Shown: piece after piece, positions 40,655 to 49,134 of the stretch | Position numbering within the stretch: position 1 is the first letter of the stretch | Layout of the letters: each line of letters opens with the position of its first letter | Virus record (IMG/VR): IMGVR_UViG_3300035181_001402 | Coordinates: 62,001-126,000 of that record | Source: a virus | Direction: 5' to 3' (one strand) | DNA: 64,000 bases | Notes under the pieces: generated by a model | Seen by the model: only the letters and a program-made list of their open reading frames with translations | The model's database searches: none | Told to the model about the DNA's origin: nothing | Made by a program: the position numbers and the translations under genes

Positions 40655-40927
40655 ATGGCCCTCGCCACCCTCCCTGAAATCTCGAAACAACTTCGAGAGA
40701 TCGCAGCCCTGGTTTCGCAGAGTACCCGCGCGTACTGGGCGATCATGCACCTGGCTGAGGACCTGGCTGAGGACCTGGAGGACTTCAAGAACCCGCGTCT
40801 GGTTGGGGCTGCGAGCTTCAACTTTCGGGATCTGGCCTGGCGACCGAATACAGACGGGGATGAGGAAGCTGCCCTTCTTCTCGCCGCTGAGTACCTCCAA
40901 CTGAACGACGAAGACTGGGAAGTATGA
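40655..40927 (+). CDS. Small acidic helical protein
   Basis: 90 residues (MALATLPEISKQLREIAALV, end LQLNDEDWEV). A 12-base tandem repeat encodes AEDLAEDLED. The acidic Trp end only loosely resembles the common tail. Coupled to the swivel-domain gene. Confidence 0.65.
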   Translation: MALATLPEISKQLREIAALVSQSTRAYWAIMHLAEDLAEDLEDFKNPRLVGAASFNFRDLAWRPNTDGDEEAALLLAAEYLQLNDEDWEV

Positions 40928-42249
40928 CGACCGGCCAAATGCACTTTCGGATCGACGGAGACGACTTCACCCGCATCGCCAGGGACTTCTTTCTGGAGGA
41001 GCGCCCTGATGCTGCGTGGCGCTTCATCACGGAAGGCCTGATGGGCGGGGAGCCGGGACAAGCCGAGTACTACGCCAAGCTCATCCTCAACGGGAAGACC
41101 AAGCTCGTCGGCAACGAGACGGTGGGCCTGGAGCCGGTCGACGATGACGCGGCGGACTTCCAAAAGCAGGCCCGGTACATCTACGCCGGCCGCATCCGTA
41201 AAGAGGGACGATGGTGGCGGCCGAGAGCCAAGGTCACGAACTTCGGCCCCGAGGATTGGCCGAAGGGTGCCGTGGCAGGCGACCGGGCTACCACGGCAGG
41301 CAAGGCACAGCTCCACGAGATCGGACGTCAGCGCGTCGCTCACTACGGGCTCAAGGATGAGCGCGTCTTCGATGTCGAGGGGGACTCCCTCATCTTCGAA
41401 CCGACCGGAGAGCCGCCGCATTGGTGGCCAGTCAACCGGACGACGGATGCCGCTCTCAAGGACTTCCTGGCCGCCGGGCGCAAGCTGGAGCTGTATGGCT
41501 GGTCGCGTCGCTACCAGGCCCACACCAAGAAGATCACCCCGCCGCCCCTCACGGACGACGATAAGCAGGCCATTGCTGCCAAGCGGGCCAAGGAGGACGA
41601 AGAGGATCGGAAGGAGATCGCTGCCTTCTCGATGAAGTGCATCACCATCGGGGCTCAGGTGGTGCTTCAAGCTGGCGACGATACGTTCGAGCTGCCCTTG
41701 GAGGACGGGTCGACGATCAAGGTCCCGCGGGCACCCTTCGAGAACTGGGCCCTCCGGAACACGTCGCTGAGCCACCTTGCCCCGCCGTGGAAGTGTATCT
41801 CCAGTCCGGGTATGAAGATGCCGGGGGACGATGTCAACCACACGGACTGGGTTCTCGGAGCCTGGCAGACCCTCAAGTCGGCTTACGAGGGCCTGGTCAA
41901 GGATGCCTCCTGGACTGCACGCTTCGACCTTCAACGGAAGCTCGGCAACTGGGAGTGTGGTGTCGTCGTCTCGGGGGAGGATGTGACGGGGGAGGTCGGC
42001 AAGGACATCCTCGTTCTGTCCGACCTCGACCCCAAGAACCTCGAAGCCGTGATGAAGTCGAAGGCCGTCATCACGCAAGCGGGAGGAAGGCTCGCGCACC
42101 TGGCTCTGGTGGCGATGGAGCACTGCGTCCCGATCCTGCTTGTCCCCGACGCTCTGACTCGCTACCCCAAGGGGGCGAGGTTGACCCTCTCGCCGAAAAA
42201 CGGGAGGATACACACGCGGGAAACCGGGGCCATCTACGACTGCGGTTGA
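40924..42249 (+). CDS. Protein with C-terminal phosphohistidine swivel domain
   Basis: 441 residues. The C-terminal 80 match the PEP-utilising mobile domain: ILVLSDLDPKNLEAVM, SKAVITQAGGRLAHLALV (His at about 392 in place of the phosphohistidine of SHAA) and GARLTLSPKNGRIH. In PPDK or PEP synthase this domain shuttles phosphate; no ATP-grasp or PEP domain is seen here. The N-terminal 350 residues, with a highly charged DDDKQAIAAKRAKEDEED stretch, are unrecognised. Confidence 0.78.
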   Translation: MTTGQMHFRIDGDDFTRIARDFFLEERPDAAWRFITEGLMGGEPGQAEYYAKLILNGKTKLVGNETVGLEPVDDDAADFQKQARYIYAGRIRKEGRWWRPRAKVTNFGPEDWPKGAVAGDRATTAGKAQLHEIGRQRVAHYGLKDERVFDVEGDSLIFEPTGEPPHWWPVNRTTDAALKDFLAAGRKLELYGWSRRYQAHTKKITPPPLTDDDKQAIAAKRAKEDEEDRKEIAAFSMKCITIGAQVVLQAGDDTFELPLEDGSTIKVPRAPFENWALRNTSLSHLAPPWKCISSPGMKMPGDDVNHTDWVLGAWQTLKSAYEGLVKDASWTARFDLQRKLGNWECGVVVSGEDVTGEVGKDILVLSDLDPKNLEAVMKSKAVITQAGGRLAHLALVAMEHCVPILLVPDALTRYPKGARLTLSPKNGRIHTRETGAIYDCG

Positions 42250-42273
42250 TCCCGGCCACCCTCTTGCTGTAGG
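42246..42273 (+). promoter_or_regulatory. TTGATC-N16-TGTAGG promoter for 42280 gene
   Basis: 16-base spacing; ATG 6 bases after the -10 box. Confidence 0.75.
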
Positions 42274-42279
42274 TGAAAC

Positions 42280-42519
42280 ATGGACCGTCGAACCAACTAC
42301 GAAGATCGCACCATCCGTCGTCTGACCCGCGTCATGTACCCCAAATATGTGGAGGTCGTGAAGAAAGGGGTGACGCAGGGCGACATCTGGACCCTGAATG
42401 TCTCCGGGAAGAAGTTCCTCGCCCTCGTCGGCGACGGCAACATCACCGTGATGGCAGAAGGTGGGGGCTTCCGTCAGGTGGGCACCCCCAAGCGCCCCAA
42501 GTCCACCCCCATCTTCTGA
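42280..42519 (+). CDS. Small basic protein, unrecognised
   Basis: 79 residues (MDRRTNYEDRTIRRLTR..., end KRPKSTPIF) with a central VTQGDIWTLNVSG beta pattern. Function unknown. Confidence 0.65.
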   Translation: MDRRTNYEDRTIRRLTRVMYPKYVEVVKKGVTQGDIWTLNVSGKKFLALVGDGNITVMAEGGGFRQVGTPKRPKSTPIF

Positions 42520-42521
42520 CC

Positions 42522-42734
42522 ATGTCGACCCCTCAGAACCTCTCCCTGGAAGAGCGCCGTCGTCTCTCTTGGGCATCGTTGCACTCCCATGGGGATGCTA
42601 CGCAACGATGCCCGGTGGTTCACTGCGAGCACAACCGTCCGCTGGGACCTATGCCGGGCTCCTCGTGTTGCTGCTCGTGGTGTCGAGGCGGACCGTGGCT
42701 GATAAAAGAGCCCGCGCCCAGTTCGAAGGTGTAA
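42522..42734 (+). CDS. Small Cys-rich protein
   Basis: 70 residues (MSTPQNLSLEERRRLSW...). CPVVHCEHNRP and SSCCCSWCRGG carry six cysteines that may bind zinc. Its last codons contain the GGTGTAA box of the next gene. Confidence 0.6.
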   Translation: MSTPQNLSLEERRRLSWASLHSHGDATQRCPVVHCEHNRPLGPMPGSSCCCSWCRGGPWLIKEPAPSSKV

Positions 42735-42737
42735 TCT

Positions 42738-43211
42738 ATGGCGATGAACCCCGACGCCGTTGCAGTGTGGCAAGACTTGAAGACGTGGGCGCTCCCTATC
42801 TTCGAGTGGTGCAAGGTGCATCCCTGGGGGGTTCTTGCGCTCAACGCGTTCTTCTTCCTCGGGTGTTTCGACTCCTACCTGAGAGGGGCTCGCAAGCACC
42901 GTCGCATTGCAGACGCCTTGCAACGCCTGGACAGAGCGAAGATCCAAGGACTGGAAGAGGAGGTGCAGAGGCGCACCCACCTCCAAGGTCGAGCCCAACA
43001 AGCGATTGCGGATCTTCGAGAACAGATCGCGGCCCTTCGCCCCGCGGGCGACACCTCACCTGAACTCTTCCCCGAGATCCCTTCGCCTCCCAAGAAGGCC
43101 CCGCGAAAGTCTCGGGCAAAGAAGATCCCGCCGGAGCCGACCACTTGGCACTCAAAGCTCCTCGAAGAGGGCGATGAGATCGGGACGGTCGAGAACACCG
43201 AGAAGAAGTAG
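42738..43211 (+). CDS. Membrane-anchored coiled-coil protein with tail motif
   Basis: 157 residues (ATG 42744 would fit the promoter distance better, at 8 bases). One membrane segment (WGVLALNAFFFLGCF, about 28-42), a coiled coil (about 55-100), a basic Pro linker (KKAPRKSRAKKIPPEP) and TTWHSKLLEEGDEIG, the common tail, followed by 11 more residues. The layout resembles a spanin or anchor, but nothing proves it. Confidence 0.72.
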   Translation: MAMNPDAVAVWQDLKTWALPIFEWCKVHPWGVLALNAFFFLGCFDSYLRGARKHRRIADALQRLDRAKIQGLEEEVQRRTHLQGRAQQAIADLREQIAALRPAGDTSPELFPEIPSPPKKAPRKSRAKKIPPEPTTWHSKLLEEGDEIGTVENTEKK

Positions 43212-43214
43212 ACG

Positions 43215-43946
43215 ATGCCTACCCCTGACGACGACAACCTCAAAGAATACTGGGAAGACCTACAGGTTGGGCCGGTCCCTGAACCCGCGCTCCCGAACTT
43301 CTACGGGAAGCATCCTGGAGACCTCGTCATCGGGACATACAAAGATCGGGTCCTCGTTCGGATTCACCCTGACGGCACTCTGACCTACGGCCCGGACTAC
43401 ACGCCGGATGAAGCTGCGGTCGAGTTCTGGACGCAGATGTGCGTCCGTCGTTTGGAGTCCGAAGAGCGGGTGATGCACCTCGGAGTCGTCGAGTCGATGC
43501 TCATTCGCATGGGGAACGCCGACCTCAACTATGAGAACCGACGGAGGCAAGCGCAAGCTGAGGGCGCCACGGACCACGATCGCTTCCAAGCAGAGATGGC
43601 CCTTCGCAACCTCGAAGCGATCGTCCACCAGACGATCGAATTTGGACGGGGCTTGGTTGCTCGCCCGGATCCTCCGGCTCCCATCGTGCCCGACCCTGAC
43701 CCCATCATAGACGGGCCCCCTGTCGACTACAACTCGTCTCCCATCGTGGATCCCCCTCCGACCCCGCGACCCTCCATTCGACAAGATGCGTGGGACATTA
43801 TGACGAACAGACTCGAAGAGGCTGCTATTCGTCGCTCCACGGAGCACAGGCTCGCGCCTGGGTTCGGCAATGGCGTTGGGCCTTGCGTGTGCGGAGCTGC
43901 TTGGGATTTCAGGCAGCGTCGATGCTCTACCAGGAATTCTGGTTGA
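43215..43946 (+). CDS. Unknown with N-terminal KEYW peptide
   Basis: 243 residues. It begins MPTPDDDNLKEYWEDLQ, then FYGKHPGDLVIGTYKDR and DGTLTYGPDYTPDEAA, a pattern known from other uncharacterised phage proteins. A Pro/Asp-rich linker leads to a helical end with AWDIMTNRLEEA and a CVCGAAW zinc-like cluster. Function unknown. Confidence 0.75.
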   Translation: MPTPDDDNLKEYWEDLQVGPVPEPALPNFYGKHPGDLVIGTYKDRVLVRIHPDGTLTYGPDYTPDEAAVEFWTQMCVRRLESEERVMHLGVVESMLIRMGNADLNYENRRRQAQAEGATDHDRFQAEMALRNLEAIVHQTIEFGRGLVARPDPPAPIVPDPDPIIDGPPVDYNSSPIVDPPPTPRPSIRQDAWDIMTNRLEEAAIRRSTEHRLAPGFGNGVGPCVCGAAWDFRQRRCSTRNSG

Positions 43947-43970
43947 CCCTCGCATCCTTCAATTCGTAGA
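43943..43970 (+). promoter_or_regulatory. TTGACC-N16-CGTAGA promoter for 43977 gene
   Basis: A one-base variant in each box of the TTGATC/TGTAGN consensus with the same 16-base spacing and 6 bases to the ATG. Confidence 0.7.
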
Positions 43971-43976
43971 ACAGTA

Positions 43977-44702
43977 ATGAAAGACTTCTCCTTCGAGACG
44001 GTTGATCAGCTCCTCGAAAAGGCGTTCGATCTCGACTACTTCCACACCTTCGAGGAAGACGGGTTCACCGAGCCAGCCATCCCGCACCTCTGGGTTCCGG
44101 GCAACTGCCCGCTCGTGGTCATCGTGGGCGAGAACGCCAGCGGGAAGAGCTTCATGCGTCGGATCGTCCAGGGCATGTGCCAGCGGTCGGAGATGGAGTG
44201 CATGACCATCTCGATGGAGGGCCGTCGAGGAGGCTTCGCGCCCCCGATTGTGACCGCATTGATTTACGGCGACGAGATGTACAACTCGACGGGGCAACTT
44301 TCAGGCAACACCGTGACCGCCGGGATCAACACATGTAAGAGCCGTGACAAAGACCACGTCATCTTCTGGGATGAGCCGGACTTCGGGCTCTCCGGCGGAT
44401 GGTCGGCGGGCGTCGGGATTGCGATTCGAGATTTCGTCACAGAGATCCCGAAACACACCAAGGCCGCCTTCGTGGTTTCTCACAGCAAGGACCTGGTCAA
44501 GGAGCTGCTCCCCCTTCGTCCGCACTATGTCCACCTCGGGTCCACCGAGCACCCGGACACGCTTCAGGCCTGGCTCGACGCGCCCTCGATCCCCAGGGCC
44601 ATCGGCGATCTGGACGCGGTCTCTCACGCTCGGTTCAAGCGGATCCAAACTGTATTGGACGCACTGAAGAAGCCGCTTGCAAAAGCGACGACGGCGAAGT
44701 AG
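43977..44702 (+). CDS. ABC-type P-loop ATPase
   Basis: 241 residues. Walker A is GENASGKS (about 51), Walker B is VIFWDEPDFGLSGG (about 128), and AFVVSHSKDLVKE supplies the switch histidine. Such single ABC-ATPase domains occur in SMC-like and phage proteins; a signature LSGG may overlap the Walker B region, which is unusual. Own leaderless-type promoter and a strong terminator behind it. Confidence 0.78.
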   Translation: MKDFSFETVDQLLEKAFDLDYFHTFEEDGFTEPAIPHLWVPGNCPLVVIVGENASGKSFMRRIVQGMCQRSEMECMTISMEGRRGGFAPPIVTALIYGDEMYNSTGQLSGNTVTAGINTCKSRDKDHVIFWDEPDFGLSGGWSAGVGIAIRDFVTEIPKHTKAAFVVSHSKDLVKELLPLRPHYVHLGSTEHPDTLQAWLDAPSIPRAIGDLDAVSHARFKRIQTVLDALKKPLAKATTAK

Positions 44703-44741
44703 GCTGGTTTCTCTGGGTCGGTCGTGGTGAGTGGGCATGGG

Positions 44742-44774
44742 AGCCCGGGAAGTCTTGGCTTCCCGGGCTTTTTT
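44742..44774 (+). terminator. Rho-independent terminator
   Basis: AGCCCGGGAAG and CTTCCCGGGCT form an 11-bp stem with a 6-base loop followed by TTTTT. It ends the 43977 gene and lies at the stop of the convergent 44774-45517 gene. Confidence 0.85.
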
Positions 44775-45517
44775 CATTGGCCCACGCCAGGAAGACGCAC
44801 GAGCTTCAGCGCTCCGTTGTGGCTCACGAGGGGCGCCAGCTCCGGGCTCCGGAACACGTCGAACAGGTGCATGTCCTGACCGTCGACCGTGCAGCCCAAC
44901 GAGACGAGGGTGACCGTCTGGCTGTAGTCCGTGTGCGCCATGTTGTGTTGCCACCCACAACCCTGAATGACGCGGACGAAGCGCCCCTTGGAGTCCTTCG
45001 TGAGAGAGACATTGGCTTCCCCTCGGATGCCCTTGAACCCCACGCCCTCGAAGTGCCAGCCGTAGTTCTCGACGAAGCCCGGGTGGGAGAGAATCGCGTT
45101 GTCGATGACCCAGTGCTTGCCGACGTTGCACACGATGCCCTGGGGGTTGCCTTGAGCGGCAAGAGCTGCATCGATCCGTGAGCTGTGTGCGAGCATCGCC
45201 GCCGTGGAAGAATCGAACGGCTGAATCGACGGCTCCAAAGAGACGGACTTCTGCGCCCAGATGAGATCCGCCAGCTTCGGGGTGAGCAGAGAGCAGCCGA
45301 GAAGATCCGCGAGGTGTTGCTCTGTCTCGGCGGAAGCGTTGATCCGGATGCCCTCGATTTTGAGGGCATCCGAGAAGACCTGGAACTCGGCGTGGTGCTC
45401 GCCATGGTCGGAGGTGACCGTGGACCACAGAATAGGGTCGAAGGTCCCGTCTGCGACGAGTGCTCGGATCGCCTGCTCACGAGCAAGCCCAGCGGACGGA
45501 GGAAGGTTCAGGATCAC
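44774..45517 (-). CDS. Conserved unknown protein
   Basis: 247 residues from GTG 45517, with AGGAAG about 10 bases upstream. NYGWHFEGVGFKGIRG, GCGWQHNMAHTDYSQT and VSLGCTVDGQDMHLFDV resemble uncharacterised proteins I associate with myxobacteria and phages. The fold is beta-rich with a possible His/Asp site. Divergent to the 2H phosphoesterase gene, with TGTATA reading in this direction and TATACA in the other. Confidence 0.72.
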   Translation of the reverse strand: MILNLPPSAGLAREQAIRALVADGTFDPILWSTVTSDHGEHHAEFQVFSDALKIEGIRINASAETEQHLADLLGCSLLTPKLADLIWAQKSVSLEPSIQPFDSSTAAMLAHSSRIDAALAAQGNPQGIVCNVGKHWVIDNAILSHPGFVENYGWHFEGVGFKGIRGEANVSLTKDSKGRFVRVIQGCGWQHNMAHTDYSQTVTLVSLGCTVDGQDMHLFDVFRSPELAPLVSHNGALKLVRLPGVGQ

Positions 45518-45550
45518 ACTGAGGATCTTCCTAAAAAAACCCTATACACG

Positions 45551-46594
45551 ATGGCCATGATCAGACTTCGTGTACCGCCCGAGACTGCTCAACTCTTGAA
45601 GCAGATCGACCTCAAGGGATTTGGGAATCCGGAACCCATGGATCAGGCGCACATCACGCTGCTCCATCTGGGGGACGATGTGCCCATTGAGACTCTGACC
45701 GAGGCCATTCGTGTGCTGTACGATGTAGCCTCGAAGACCAGGCCATTCTCAGTGCAGACGAGTCGAGCGGCAACTTTCCCTTCTCAGGAGGGGAAGAAGA
45801 CCCCCATGATCGCTCTGGTGGACTCCAACGCCCTTCACGACTTCCACCGAGTTCTCCAGGACGCCTTCGACTCAGCCGGGGTCGATTTCTCGAAGAAATG
45901 GCCCGAGTTCAAGCCTCATGTGACTTTGGGGTATTCTGAAGACCCGTTGGTCGACGCAGATCACGTATTCGACGAAACTTTCCCTACGGTCGAGTGGGGC
46001 GCCCATGAAGCTGTGCTTTTTGGGGGTGATAAAGGAAAGCAGACCATCATGGTGACAACCCCCTTCTCTCTGAGCCCATTTCGACAGGCCGTTCGACAGG
46101 CCATGTCACGAGCTGCAAACCGGCCCTACGAGCACGACCAAGAAGCTCGCACCGAGAAGCGAGTCTTCATCGACCGAGCAAGGCTTCTTGCCCGTGCTGC
46201 GGAAGTCTCCGACGACGCATGGATGCACAACTTCGCTCGGGATATCGCAACAAGGCTCGAACGAGCGGGCACCACCTGGAACCTATCCCCGGCTCAAAGT
46301 GCCACCCTCGAAAAGGGGTTCGCTCGCTACCGTCTCTTGATGTCGCAGCCGGCGGAGATCTCCAGGCTGTTGGCCGAGAAGCAACAGGGGGCCCGATCCA
46401 AGTTCGAGGAGGAAGAGCGCATCACCAAATTGCGGATTCGCTGCATCAAGCTCATCGACACAGCAACGGAGCAGGATGACATGTGGGTCGCGAACTTCGC
46501 GAAGAACGTCAACACCCTGATGAGGGACAAGAAGCCCCTCTCTTCACGTCAGAGCGAGATGCTGGAGAAGAGCCTCAAACGCTACAATCTGTGA
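45551..46594 (+). CDS. 2H phosphoesterase with C-terminal helical extension
   Basis: 347 residues. Two H-x-T motifs, AHITLLHL (His34) and PHVTLGYS (His123), define the 2H phosphoesterase fold of LigT and 2',5'-phosphodiesterases. Phage 2H enzymes (such as T4 Acb1) can destroy cyclic nucleotide signals of CBASS defence or act on RNA ends; which applies here is unknown. After about residue 185 two similar helical repeats follow (DDAWMHNFARDIATRL and DDMWVANFAKNVNTL). Confidence 0.85.
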   Translation: MAMIRLRVPPETAQLLKQIDLKGFGNPEPMDQAHITLLHLGDDVPIETLTEAIRVLYDVASKTRPFSVQTSRAATFPSQEGKKTPMIALVDSNALHDFHRVLQDAFDSAGVDFSKKWPEFKPHVTLGYSEDPLVDADHVFDETFPTVEWGAHEAVLFGGDKGKQTIMVTTPFSLSPFRQAVRQAMSRAANRPYEHDQEARTEKRVFIDRARLLARAAEVSDDAWMHNFARDIATRLERAGTTWNLSPAQSATLEKGFARYRLLMSQPAEISRLLAEKQQGARSKFEEEERITKLRIRCIKLIDTATEQDDMWVANFAKNVNTLMRDKKPLSSRQSEMLEKSLKRYNL

Positions 46595-46964
46595 TGTTTG
46601 AAGCCCAGTAGATGACGTCCTTCTGAGAGTACGACCTCGCGTGCCCCATCTCTTCGAGCCATGCGAGACCATGCCGTAGAAGGGCAGAGGAGACCCCCGA
46701 CGTCTTCCGCCACGCTTCGAGCTGGGGCCACGTCCGAGGTTCCGACAAGTACTTGGAGATGGGGGCGGTCCACCCCACCCAACAAGGGTCCGTGAGAGCG
46801 GGAGCCCGCACATCCGAGAGCCGGTGATCGAACTTGTTCTTGGGGTTTCCAGGAACAGGGACGGGTTTTTTGGTGCGGGAAGGTCTCTTCACAGACGGGA
46901 CTTTTGCTGCGGGGGCCACGTAGGAAACAGGGAACCCCAAGTCGTCTTCCGTCTCTTGCCACAT
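46575..46964 (-). CDS. Winged-helix-like protein
   Basis: 129 residues. A basic Pro-rich N-terminal part (VPSVKRPSRTKKPVPVPG) precedes a C-terminal winged-helix-like domain (PQLEAWRKTSGVSSALL, GLAWLEEMGHARSYS). It may bind DNA. GGTGTAGG lies 8 bases before the ATG. It overlaps the convergent 2H gene by 20 bases. Confidence 0.65.
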   Translation of the reverse strand: MWQETEDDLGFPVSYVAPAAKVPSVKRPSRTKKPVPVPGNPKNKFDHRLSDVRAPALTDPCWVGWTAPISKYLSEPRTWPQLEAWRKTSGVSSALLRHGLAWLEEMGHARSYSQKDVIYWASNITDCSV

Positions 46965-47028
46965 CCCCCGTCCCTACACCGACACTTTTATCGTTGCAGG
47001 ACTCCCCAAAGAATCGTAGGAAATAGGT

Positions 47029-47856
47029 ATGGCCACCGTCATTGCTCAATGCAAGAGCTGTCATCAGATGATCTATTGGGAGGACCACATCGCGGGAGCT
47101 TGCTCCTGTCTTGAAGGCTCCTTGCGTCAGCTTCTCGCTCAGAAGCAACACGAACCGCGAGTCAAGCTACAACGACCAGCAACAATGGCCCGAACCGCGA
47201 GTCAAGCTGCGATCCGTCAACAGCTCCCCGACCTCACCCCCGAGATGCTCCTATCGAGCAGCGCCCTCCGAGAGATGAGGGCCGCCGAAGGCTACACGCA
47301 GCGCATGCCCGTTCCTCGGGCTCCCCGAGAGGACAGGAACGTCTTTCGGCGTGAGTATGCAGCCTCCTTCGACTCCGAAGATGAGCCCGCTGAGGACCCG
47401 GCGGCGTCCCTGGGGAGCCTGGAGGACATCTGGGGTGGGGCTGTGGCGAGGGATACCGGGCGGCGAGGAAGCCTCGACATCGATTTCTCGACCGGGGAGC
47501 TGGATTACGATCCCCCTGTGCAGCAAGCGAGGCCTTCGGGAATGGGGGCAGCCAGCCAGCCGCGCTTCAATGTCACGCGCCCCCCGACGGATCAGACCGC
47601 GTTCCGTCGAGAGCTGGTTGGGGCCAACATGCGAGAGATCGGACGAACCCGAAACGGGCAGGTCATCTTCTCGGATCGGAGCACCCGCTCGGTTGACGAA
47701 CCCGCGCCCCGTCCGAGCTTCATCGAGCACACCTCCAGGGCTGTGCCTGCCCCTCAAGCAAACGCCCGTACTGCGGCGATTCGAGCTGCGGAGCATGCGA
47801 AGCTCCCGACGGCGTTCGAGGTTCTACAGAGGCCCTTCCTCGAAGACGACGACTGA
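47029..47856 (+). CDS. Disordered zinc-site protein with tail
   Basis: 275 residues. The N-terminus has CKSCHQMIYWEDH and CSC, a zinc site. Most of the rest is Arg/Pro/Glu-rich and looks disordered. It ends KLPTAFEVLQRPFLEDDD, a longer variant of the common tail. A TTGCAG-N15-CGTAGG pair with 8 bases to the ATG may be its promoter. It could act as a scaffold. Confidence 0.72.
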   Translation: MATVIAQCKSCHQMIYWEDHIAGACSCLEGSLRQLLAQKQHEPRVKLQRPATMARTASQAAIRQQLPDLTPEMLLSSSALREMRAAEGYTQRMPVPRAPREDRNVFRREYAASFDSEDEPAEDPAASLGSLEDIWGGAVARDTGRRGSLDIDFSTGELDYDPPVQQARPSGMGAASQPRFNVTRPPTDQTAFRRELVGANMREIGRTRNGQVIFSDRSTRSVDEPAPRPSFIEHTSRAVPAPQANARTAAIRAAEHAKLPTAFEVLQRPFLEDDD

Positions 47857-47896
47857 TTTGGGGTCGTCTTGGGGGTCCGTGGTGTAACCTAGAGCC

Positions 47897-48703
47897 ATGG
47901 ACAAGGACGCATTCGTTCGACTGCTTCGCGGCATGCTCCCGCACATCTACGTCAATGCGGAGGAAGGGGCTTTGCTCCGCATCTTGAATGGGATGAAGGC
48001 GGCGGATACGACAGACCCCGAGAACCACACGAGGATCGAGGTGTTCAACTCCGAACGCGGTCTTGTTCCTCTGCGCGAGTATCTTGCGCAAGGGGTGCGA
48101 CCCCCGGTCCGCTTGGTGCCGGTCCGCTTTCGAAAGTTCTTTCTTTCGCTCCCCCAGTCCGACGACTTCCGTCGGATCTACATCATCCTCGACGGAGATC
48201 GCTGGCTTCAGGACCCGGAAGCTCATCGCCACATTCGGGACAAGGCGAGCCGGCGCACCTTGGATCCGTGCGACACGCACACTTTGGTCTTCGTGGGCAG
48301 CTCCAAGGGAATCCCCGAGGACCTCGCGGACATCGTGCATGTCGTTCCGGAGCGGTTCGTCGAGGACCTGGAGAGCATTCAGACGCACCTGGACACCTTG
48401 GACAAGATGTTTCAAGAGATGGCGCCCCAGTCGAATAGCAGCACCGCGCAAGTTCAGGGCATGAAGTACAACGCTCCTGGCATCGCCAACGAGTTGGTTG
48501 GTCTGAGCCTGACGCAAATCGATGGTGTGATTGCTCAATGCATCCTCGACTGCGCAAAGTCGACGGCCCTTGTGCAGATCCTTCCGGTCGAGCTGGTCCG
48601 GTTTCATCGCTACCGGCTCTTCAGGGCTCAAGCCCCTCGACCGACACCCCCACCATGCACTGAGCTGGACAGCATGGGGCGGTGTAGTCCCGCCCCATGC
48701 TAG
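47897..48703 (+). CDS. Unknown, resembles the N-terminal domain of Ycf46-type AAA proteins
   Basis: 268 residues. FRRIYIILDGDRWL, THTLVFVGSSKGIPEDL and VHVVPERFVEDLES, then YNAPGIANELVGLSLTQ follow the domain that precedes the AAA module in Ycf46-like ATPases, but no Walker motif is present. The last 20 residues run across the next promoter, so the true end may lie earlier. GGTGTAAC lies 8 bases before the ATG. Confidence 0.6.
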   Translation: MDKDAFVRLLRGMLPHIYVNAEEGALLRILNGMKAADTTDPENHTRIEVFNSERGLVPLREYLAQGVRPPVRLVPVRFRKFFLSLPQSDDFRRIYIILDGDRWLQDPEAHRHIRDKASRRTLDPCDTHTLVFVGSSKGIPEDLADIVHVVPERFVEDLESIQTHLDTLDKMFQEMAPQSNSSTAQVQGMKYNAPGIANELVGLSLTQIDGVIAQCILDCAKSTALVQILPVELVRFHRYRLFRAQAPRPTPPPCTELDSMGRCSPAPC

Positions 48704-49134
48704 ACATGTCCTCTCCCGAGTCCTTCATCAAGGGCCTCAGCATCCTCAACAACCTCAAGGACCTTGTCGTCGAGAACTCGACGAAGAAGGGCTTCCGTGA
48801 GAAGCTCATGGAGGGCTTGACGGCAACTCAGATCGCGGGCCCGATCGGCATCCTCATCCGAGCTGCCGTGATGACGATGAACGAGGTCGGCGAGCTGGCC
48901 GAGTTTTGGGAATCGTTTCGGGATGGGACTCTCTTCTCGGAGTGCGATAAGGCCGAGAAGATGCGCTCGATGGGGCTACCCGTTCTCACGAGCGCCGAAG
49001 AAGAAGTCGCGGACTCCTTCATTCGGACTCTCGATCGGGCCGAAGCCTTCAACGTCGATGTGGCGAAGGCTGTCGCCGTGAAGATGCTGATGAACGCAGG
49101 GCGCGCGCATCTTCACGGCGGGAAGCGGGCCTAG
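48697..49134 (+). CDS. Helical protein, unrecognised
   Basis: 145 residues (MLDMSSPESFIKGLSIL..., end GRAHLHGGKRA). A hydrophobic stretch (TQIAGPIGILIRAAVM) may be buried or membrane-associated. GGTGTAGT lies 8 bases before the ATG. Its TAG overlaps the opposing TAG in CTAG. Confidence 0.68.
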   Translation: MLDMSSPESFIKGLSILNNLKDLVVENSTKKGFREKLMEGLTATQIAGPIGILIRAAVMTMNEVGELAEFWESFRDGTLFSECDKAEKMRSMGLPVLTSAEEEVADSFIRTLDRAEAFNVDVAKAVAVKMLMNAGRAHLHGGKRA

